Source: Desulfuromonas sp. (GTDB lineage Bacteria > Desulfobacterota > Desulfuromonadia > Desulfuromonadales > Trichloromonadaceae). From it: a stretch of DNA of 8,974 nt. A program made the position numbers and the translations under genes. The notes beneath the pieces are model-generated. The model ran no database searches. It saw nothing but the letters and a program-made list of their open reading frames with translations, and was not told where the DNA came from. Where the stretch lies: contig JAQYWA010000070.1 in NCBI GenBank assembly GCA_030145265.1, positions 1-8,974 of the forward strand. The letters run 5' to 3'. Below are positions 5,650 to 8,974 of this stretch, in pieces (the first letter of the stretch is position 1; every line of letters begins with the position of its first letter).

Positions 5650-6945
5650 TTACAACTTGATTTTTTTGTGGCCCGCCTGGTAGAGAGCAGCGAACTGCGC
5701 GTAGAAGTTGGCCTCGTCCATCCGGGTGGGAGTCACCGCGTTGGACAGGGTGTAATAATCGAGGTCGTGAATCCTGATCTGGTCTCGCATCTGCCGGTGC
5801 AGGGCTGTGCCGGGGAGCGGCGTCAGCACCGTGTAGATCGGCAGGTCGATGGCGTTGTCGGCAACGTAGCGGGCCAGCCGTTCGAAATCCGGCTCAAGGT
5901 AGTCGGGCGAAACGATGAAGTCGCCGACGATGTTGATGCCCAGCCCGTGCAGGATCTCGATCGCCTCCAGGTTGGCGGCGGCCGAATTATCCTTGTTCAT
6001 GCTGCTCAGCCCCTGGTCGCTGATTTCCTCGAAACCGATGATGACCGAGCGCAGCCCGGCCTCTTTCCACTCCCGCAGCAGGTCCGGGTGGCGGACCACG
6101 GTGTCGGAGCGAACATCGACGAGAAAATTTTTCTGGATCCCGCCGTCGATGATGGCGCGGCACAGCCGGCGGGCGTGATCGGGGTTGCCGAAGGTGTTGG
6201 CATCGACCAGGCGGATCACCGGGACGTCGCCCAGCAGTCGGATGTCGCGCAGCACCGTGTCGATCGACTGGCTCAGGTATTGCCCCCCGGTTAGCCCGGC
6301 GATGCAGCAGAACGCACAATCGAAGGGGCAGCCGAAGGCCGAGCTGACAAACCCCATCGGCACGCCGAGGGCGGCCAGGGTATACTGGTCGCGGTAGCCG
6401 GCGACCAGGTCGTAACGCGGAGGCTGCTCTTCCACCAGGTCGGCACGACTGTACCGGCGGATCTGCCAGCGTAGCGTTCGGCCCGGGGCGGTGTGGCAAA
6501 TGCCCGGGATGGTCGCCGTTTCGCCGCCTTTTTCGAGAGCGTTGGCCAGCTCCCGCAGGCTCTGCTTGCCCAGGCCGATGACGATGTAGTCGACCTCGGC
6601 CCGGTTGAAAAATTCGGGGTCGTTGCTGGCGTGCACGCCGCCGACCACGACAGTGGCGCCGCACTTTCGTTTGATTCGTCCGGCCAGAGCCAGCACGGTG
6701 TTGGCTTCGCAGGTGACGGCGGTCAAACCGACCAGGTCGGGGGCAAAGCCGGCCAGGGCTGCATCGAGACCTTCAGGCTCGGCCTTCAGGTCGAGAATCC
6801 GTACCTCGTGCTCCAGCAAATTCCCGGCCAGAGTTTCCAGGGCCAGCGGTTCACCGCGGAAGATCTGCTTGATGGTCGTGATCCCGTAGCGTTCTTCGGG
6901 GATCGAGCGGCCGCAGTTGGGCGGATTTATCAGCAGGATGTTCAT
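5650..6945 (-). CDS. Cobalamin-binding radical SAM protein (class B type)
   Basis: A 431-residue two-domain protein. Residues 1-150 form a B12-binding Rossmann domain: the opening MNILLINPP, TAVTCEANTV (75-84), VVVGGVHAS (99-107) and VDYIVIGLG (118-126). Residues about 195-400 are the radical SAM barrel, with the iron-sulfur ligands Cys206, Cys210 and Cys213 in GCPFDCAFC (CxxxCxxC), and a GFEE segment further on. Such enzymes often methylate unreactive carbon or phosphorus or rearrange ring systems (for example BchE, HpnP, TsrM). Two details are unusual: no DxHxxG cobalamin-ligand motif (the corresponding stretch reads LDLKAEPEG, as in base-off, His-free members), and the usual GEGE after the VDY strand reads GLGK. 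Its partner is the ketosynthase 12 bases downstream, so the likely substrate is an acyl or polyketide chain. There is a promoter upstream but no clear ribosome site. Confidence 0.92.
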   Translation of the reverse strand: MNILLINPPNCGRSIPEERYGITTIKQIFRGEPLALETLAGNLLEHEVRILDLKAEPEGLDAALAGFAPDLVGLTAVTCEANTVLALAGRIKRKCGATVVVGGVHASNDPEFFNRAEVDYIVIGLGKQSLRELANALEKGGETATIPGICHTAPGRTLRWQIRRYSRADLVEEQPPRYDLVAGYRDQYTLAALGVPMGFVSSAFGCPFDCAFCCIAGLTGGQYLSQSIDTVLRDIRLLGDVPVIRLVDANTFGNPDHARRLCRAIIDGGIQKNFLVDVRSDTVVRHPDLLREWKEAGLRSVIIGFEEISDQGLSSMNKDNSAAANLEAIEILHGLGINIVGDFIVSPDYLEPDFERLARYVADNAIDLPIYTVLTPLPGTALHRQMRDQIRIHDLDYYTLSNAVTPTRMDEANFYAQFAALYQAGHKKIKL

Positions 6946-7027
6946 GGTCGGATCGGTCGGCGGCGAAGGGGTTTAAATGTTGGCCAGGACAAGGCCCTGA
7001 TGGCCAGAATGCCGCATCGGCAGGCAA

Positions 7028-7056
7028 ATCTTACATTTTCCCGGCGCTTTTGTAAA
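7028..7056 (-). promoter_or_regulatory. Candidate promoter of the radical SAM-ketosynthase operon
   Basis: On the minus strand a -35 box TTTACA (7051-7056) and a -10 box TAAGAT (7028-7033) are 17 bases apart, matching five and four consensus bases. Transcription would begin near 7021 and leave a leader of about 75 bases. The start of that leader holds a small hairpin, TGCCG-ATG-CGGCA, and then a looser GGCC/CAGG...CCTGGCC fold; I recognise no riboswitch class. Confidence 0.45.
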
Positions 7057-7093
7057 GAAGAGGGTGTTGCGTTGCGGGGGTAAACGTTCCATG

Positions 7094-7510
7094 TCAAGGC
7101 GACGTGCTGCCGCTTAGGTCGATGATCGGCCGGACGTCGGTGATTTTGAAGGTCACGGCGGCGCGGATGCTGCGGGCGGCCATTTTGCCGGCGGTCAGGG
7201 CGACGTGCCGGACGATTTCGTCGAACCGCGGACCTTCCGCCGAGATTTCCTGCACCTCGAGGTAGAGTCGCGCCCCCTTCCAGGCCAGCAGGGTCGCGCC
7301 CGGTTCGAAAAACAGGAACACCCCTTGCGGATGTTCTTTCAGGTTGGCCAGGCTGCGGTTGGCTCCCAGTCCCATCTCCAGGGTGCTTTCGTCGGTCATC
7401 CGGGTCGAGCCAAAGAGCGCGGAGTTGATGCTGCCTGCCGCATCGGTCGTGCTCAGAGTGCCAAAGCGGCCGGGTTGGTTGAAAAAGACCATCAGTTGTG
7501 GTCTGTCCAT
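7094..7510 (-). CDS. Pyridoxamine 5'-phosphate oxidase-like flavoprotein
   Basis: The 138-residue protein looks like a small FMN-binding split-barrel protein of the PPOX-like superfamily. The pattern is RFGTLSTTDAAGSINSALFG near the N-terminus (about 15-34), then LEMGLGANRSLANLKEHPQG (about 44-63) and the strand FLFFEPG. In such proteins the Arg-Ser/Thr-x-x-Asn-Leu region usually contacts the flavin phosphate. Substrates across the superfamily range from pyridoxine phosphate to F420- or haem-linked compounds, so the reaction is unknown. The start at 7510 is chosen because AAGGAGG (7516-7522) sits five bases upstream; a longer in-frame start at 7552 would lie ahead of this site and overlap the promoter. 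It precedes the radical SAM operon on the same strand, but that operon seems to have its own promoter, so a functional link is only suggestive. Confidence 0.85.
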   Translation of the reverse strand: MDRPQLMVFFNQPGRFGTLSTTDAAGSINSALFGSTRMTDESTLEMGLGANRSLANLKEHPQGVFLFFEPGATLLAWKGARLYLEVQEISAEGPRFDEIVRHVALTAGKMAARSIRAAVTFKITDVRPIIDLSGSTSP

Positions 7511-7541
7511 TGAGGCCTCCTTATCGAAACGATTTACGTCT

Positions 7542-7571
7542 AATCTAGTCATAGTTGGGTTGGTCAGTCAA
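7542..7571 (-). promoter_or_regulatory. Promoter of the flavoprotein gene
   Basis: Minus-strand boxes TTGACT (-35, 7566-7571) and TAGATT (-10, 7542-7547) are 18 bases apart. The leader would be about 25 bases and carries the AAGGAGG ribosome site. An imperfect palindrome GGTTG-GTCAGT-CAACC (7558-7573) overlaps the -35 box and could be an operator, though it is short. Confidence 0.45.
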
Positions 7572-7589
7572 CCGCAACCAACGATTTCT

Positions 7590-7619
7590 TTGACCTCAGT
7601 GTTGTTACGGGAATATAAG
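7590..7619 (+). promoter_or_regulatory. Promoter of the phospholipase D/cardiolipin synthase gene
   Basis: Boxes TTGACC (-35, 7590-7595) and TATAAG (-10, 7614-7619) each match five of six consensus bases and are 18 bases apart. The expected start is near 7626, leaving a leader of about 50 bases with the AAGGGGG ribosome site at 7664-7670. It is arranged back to back with the flavoprotein promoter. Confidence 0.55.
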
Positions 7620-7675
7620 CTTGCGCCGGTGCCGGGAACCATTTACAAAAGAGGGGTGGGCATAAGGGGGCTGGT

Positions 7676-8872
7676 ATGTTGGTCGGGTCGGAAGAAAAAA
7701 AGAGGCGGGGCAAATACCGATTCCCCTGGCGGGGCGGCAACCGGTTCGAGTTGTTGGTCGATGGCCGGGAGTTTTTCTCCGCCATGGTCGAGAGTATCCT
7801 CGCTGCCCGCCATTACGTCCTGCTTGAGACCTACCTCTTTGAATCGGGTCAGGTCGCCGATCGCTTCATCGATGCCCTGATCGACGCCCGCAGCCGGGGG
7901 GTGCAGGTTTACCTGCTGTTCGATGCTTTCGGCTCCCTCTACCTGCGTCGCCGGGACCGGCTGCAGCTGGCGGCCGCCGGTGTGCAGATGGCTTTTTACA
8001 ACCCCCTGCATCTGCTGCGCTGGCACCGCAACCTGTTCCGCAATCACCGCAAGCTGCTGCTGGTCGACGGCCTCGTTGCCTATACCGGTGGTGCCGGCAT
8101 CACCGACCAGTTCGATCCCGATATCGAACCCGATCGCTATTGGCATGAAATAATGGTGGCGATCCGCGGGCCCTGCGTGGCCGACTGGCAGGAGCTGTTC
8201 GCAGAAAGTTGGGAGCGCTGGGCCAAGGTGCCGCCGGCGGGGGTCGAGCTGGCCGCGCCGGAAACGCAGGTCGATGGCGAGTTCGGCCGGGTGGTGGTGC
8301 ATGGGCATGCCGTATCCCCCTCTGAAATCATGCGTTCGTATCTCCGTCATCTCGGCCGGGCCCGCAACCGGGTCTGGCTCGCAACGGCCTATTTCGTCCC
8401 TCCCTGGAAGCTCCGCCGCGCTCTGCGCCGGGCTGCCCGCCGCGGCATCGATGTGCGGCTGCTCCTTCCCGGCCCCCATTCAGATCATCCCGGCATCCGT
8501 CACATGGGCAGCTGCTACTACGAGCGTTTGCTGCGCAACGGGCTGCGCATTTTCGAGTACCAGCCCCGTTTCATTCACGCCAAGGTGCTCCTTTGCGACC
8601 GCTGGTTGAGCATCGGTTCGAGTAACGCCGATCGCTGGAACTACCGCTGGAATCTCGAGGCCAACCAGGAACTTCGGGATGCTTCGCTGATCGATCAAGT
8701 CCAGAAATTGTTCGAAGAGGATTTCTCACACTGTACCGAGTTCGACTACGAGCATTGGCGGGAACGCTCCCGGTTCCGGCGGCTGAGGGAATGGTTCTGG
8801 GGCAAGGTGGTCGCGCTGCTGGCTTGGTTCAGCGACATCAAGAAGCATCGAGGTGGTCCGAGGGACGACTGA
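7676..8872 (+). CDS. Cardiolipin synthase / phospholipase D family protein (ClsB-like)
   Basis: The 398-residue protein carries two HxKx4D motifs: His124-Lys126-Asp131 in NHRKLLLVDG and His301-Lys303-Asp308 in IHAKVLLCDR, each followed by a Gly/Ser-rich turn (YTGGAGI and SIGSSNAD). In this superfamily the two His residues form one active site through a phospho-histidine intermediate. The absence of N-terminal membrane spans and the length of about 400 residues fit ClsB-type cardiolipin synthases, which join phosphatidylglycerol with a second phospholipid at the membrane surface, rather than ClsA. A basic, tryptophan-rich C-terminus (about 361-391) could touch the membrane. AAGGGGG lies five bases before the ATG, behind its own promoter. 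A different phosphatidyltransferase or hydrolase activity cannot be excluded from sequence. GC is high (38 of 60 at 8041-8100). Confidence 0.9.
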   Translation: MLVGSEEKKRRGKYRFPWRGGNRFELLVDGREFFSAMVESILAARHYVLLETYLFESGQVADRFIDALIDARSRGVQVYLLFDAFGSLYLRRRDRLQLAAAGVQMAFYNPLHLLRWHRNLFRNHRKLLLVDGLVAYTGGAGITDQFDPDIEPDRYWHEIMVAIRGPCVADWQELFAESWERWAKVPPAGVELAAPETQVDGEFGRVVVHGHAVSPSEIMRSYLRHLGRARNRVWLATAYFVPPWKLRRALRRAARRGIDVRLLLPGPHSDHPGIRHMGSCYYERLLRNGLRIFEYQPRFIHAKVLLCDRWLSIGSSNADRWNYRWNLEANQELRDASLIDQVQKLFEEDFSHCTEFDYEHWRERSRFRRLREWFWGKVVALLAWFSDIKKHRGGPRDD

Positions 8873-8943
8873 TTTTTTTCGAGCATTCTGTTATTCTTTA
8901 ATCTAAAACAACGGTGGCAGTTATTTTCGGGAAGGAGACGAAC

Positions 8944-8974
8944 ATGTTGAAGAATATCGGGGGGAGACCTCTAG
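8944..8974 (+). CDS. Start of an unidentified gene, cut by window end
   Basis: An ATG with AAGGAG (8932-8937) six bases upstream opens a frame reading MLKNIGGRPL to the edge. The ribosome site is excellent and the same-strand spacing from the upstream gene (71 bases) is normal, so this is probably a real start. Ten codons are too few to name a product. I see no convincing promoter in the AT-rich gap before it. Confidence 0.55.
   Translation, partial: MLKNIGGRPL

Noticed and set aside
5314..6294. A long plus-strand open frame opposite the radical SAM and ketosynthase genes.
   Set aside because: It spans two well-supported minus-strand genes with clear catalytic motifs and is low in complexity; it is an antisense shadow of GC-rich coding sequence.
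6973..7092. A 39-codon minus-strand frame (MERLPPQRNT...) with a CxxC pair, starting one base after the flavoprotein stop.
   Set aside because: It has no ribosome site, contains the promoter of the next operon, and the opposite strand is equally open, so it is more likely leader DNA than a gene.
7643..8479. A long minus-strand open frame opposite the phospholipase D gene.
   Set aside because: The plus strand carries both HKD motifs, a promoter and a ribosome site; the antisense frame resembles no family and comes from GC-rich codon bias.
8856..8879. Possible terminator at the end of the phospholipase D gene: GTCC-GAG-GGAC followed by seven T.
   Set aside because: The stem has only four pairs and sits six bases from the T-run, too weak to claim.
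8912..8930. TGGCAG...TTCGG before the last gene, resembling a sigma-54 promoter.
   Set aside because: The -12 element has CG where the consensus needs GC, and the element lies almost on top of the ribosome site, leaving no room for a leader.

Overview
The window looks like a chromosomal segment of a GC-rich Gram-negative bacterium. A member of the Desulfuromonadales (Geobacter/Desulfuromonas-like) is my best guess, from the mix of a DUF4410-type lipoprotein, SpmA/SpmB in an apparently Gram-negative setting, a cobalamin-binding radical SAM protein and a stand-alone ClsB-like phospholipase D. This is inference from gene content, not a database match.

Left edge (1-619): the 3' part of a DUF4410-like lipoprotein gene (+) ends in a strong hairpin terminator. 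It is followed by a 39-base fossil of the 3' end of a ketosynthase gene (-). Region 620-4490 is visibly poorer in GC than its surroundings. It carries a stand-alone class II glutamine amidotransferase, a tightly overlapping operon of an LD-carboxypeptidase (peptidase S66), SpmA and SpmB (all -), and, divergently, an exported DUF1460/NlpC-P60-like cell-wall hydrolase (+). The LD-carboxypeptidase-spmA-spmB order recalls the Bacillus dacB-spmA-spmB operon, with one peptidoglycan carboxypeptidase standing in for another. The spmB-amidotransferase gap holds a stem-loop, a strong Shine-Dalgarno sequence and a possible 12-codon leader ORF.

Middle (4492-7510): a high-GC block on the minus strand. It has a pyridoxamine-phosphate-oxidase-like flavoprotein, then, behind its own promoter, a two-gene operon of a B12-binding radical SAM enzyme and a StlD/DarB-type beta-ketoacyl synthase. 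The pair looks like a small lipid or polyketide tailoring cassette with no known product. The last 39 bases of the ketosynthase gene match the fossil at 581-619 (33 of 39 bases), so the GC-poor segment sits between two copies of the same gene end.

Right edge (7511-8974): divergent promoters drive the flavoprotein gene (-) and a cardiolipin synthase/phospholipase D gene with two HKD motifs (+). The first ten codons of a further unidentified gene close the window. There are no tRNAs, rRNAs, CRISPR arrays, insertion sequences or integrases that I can see, and no gene-free stretch exceeds about 170 bases.
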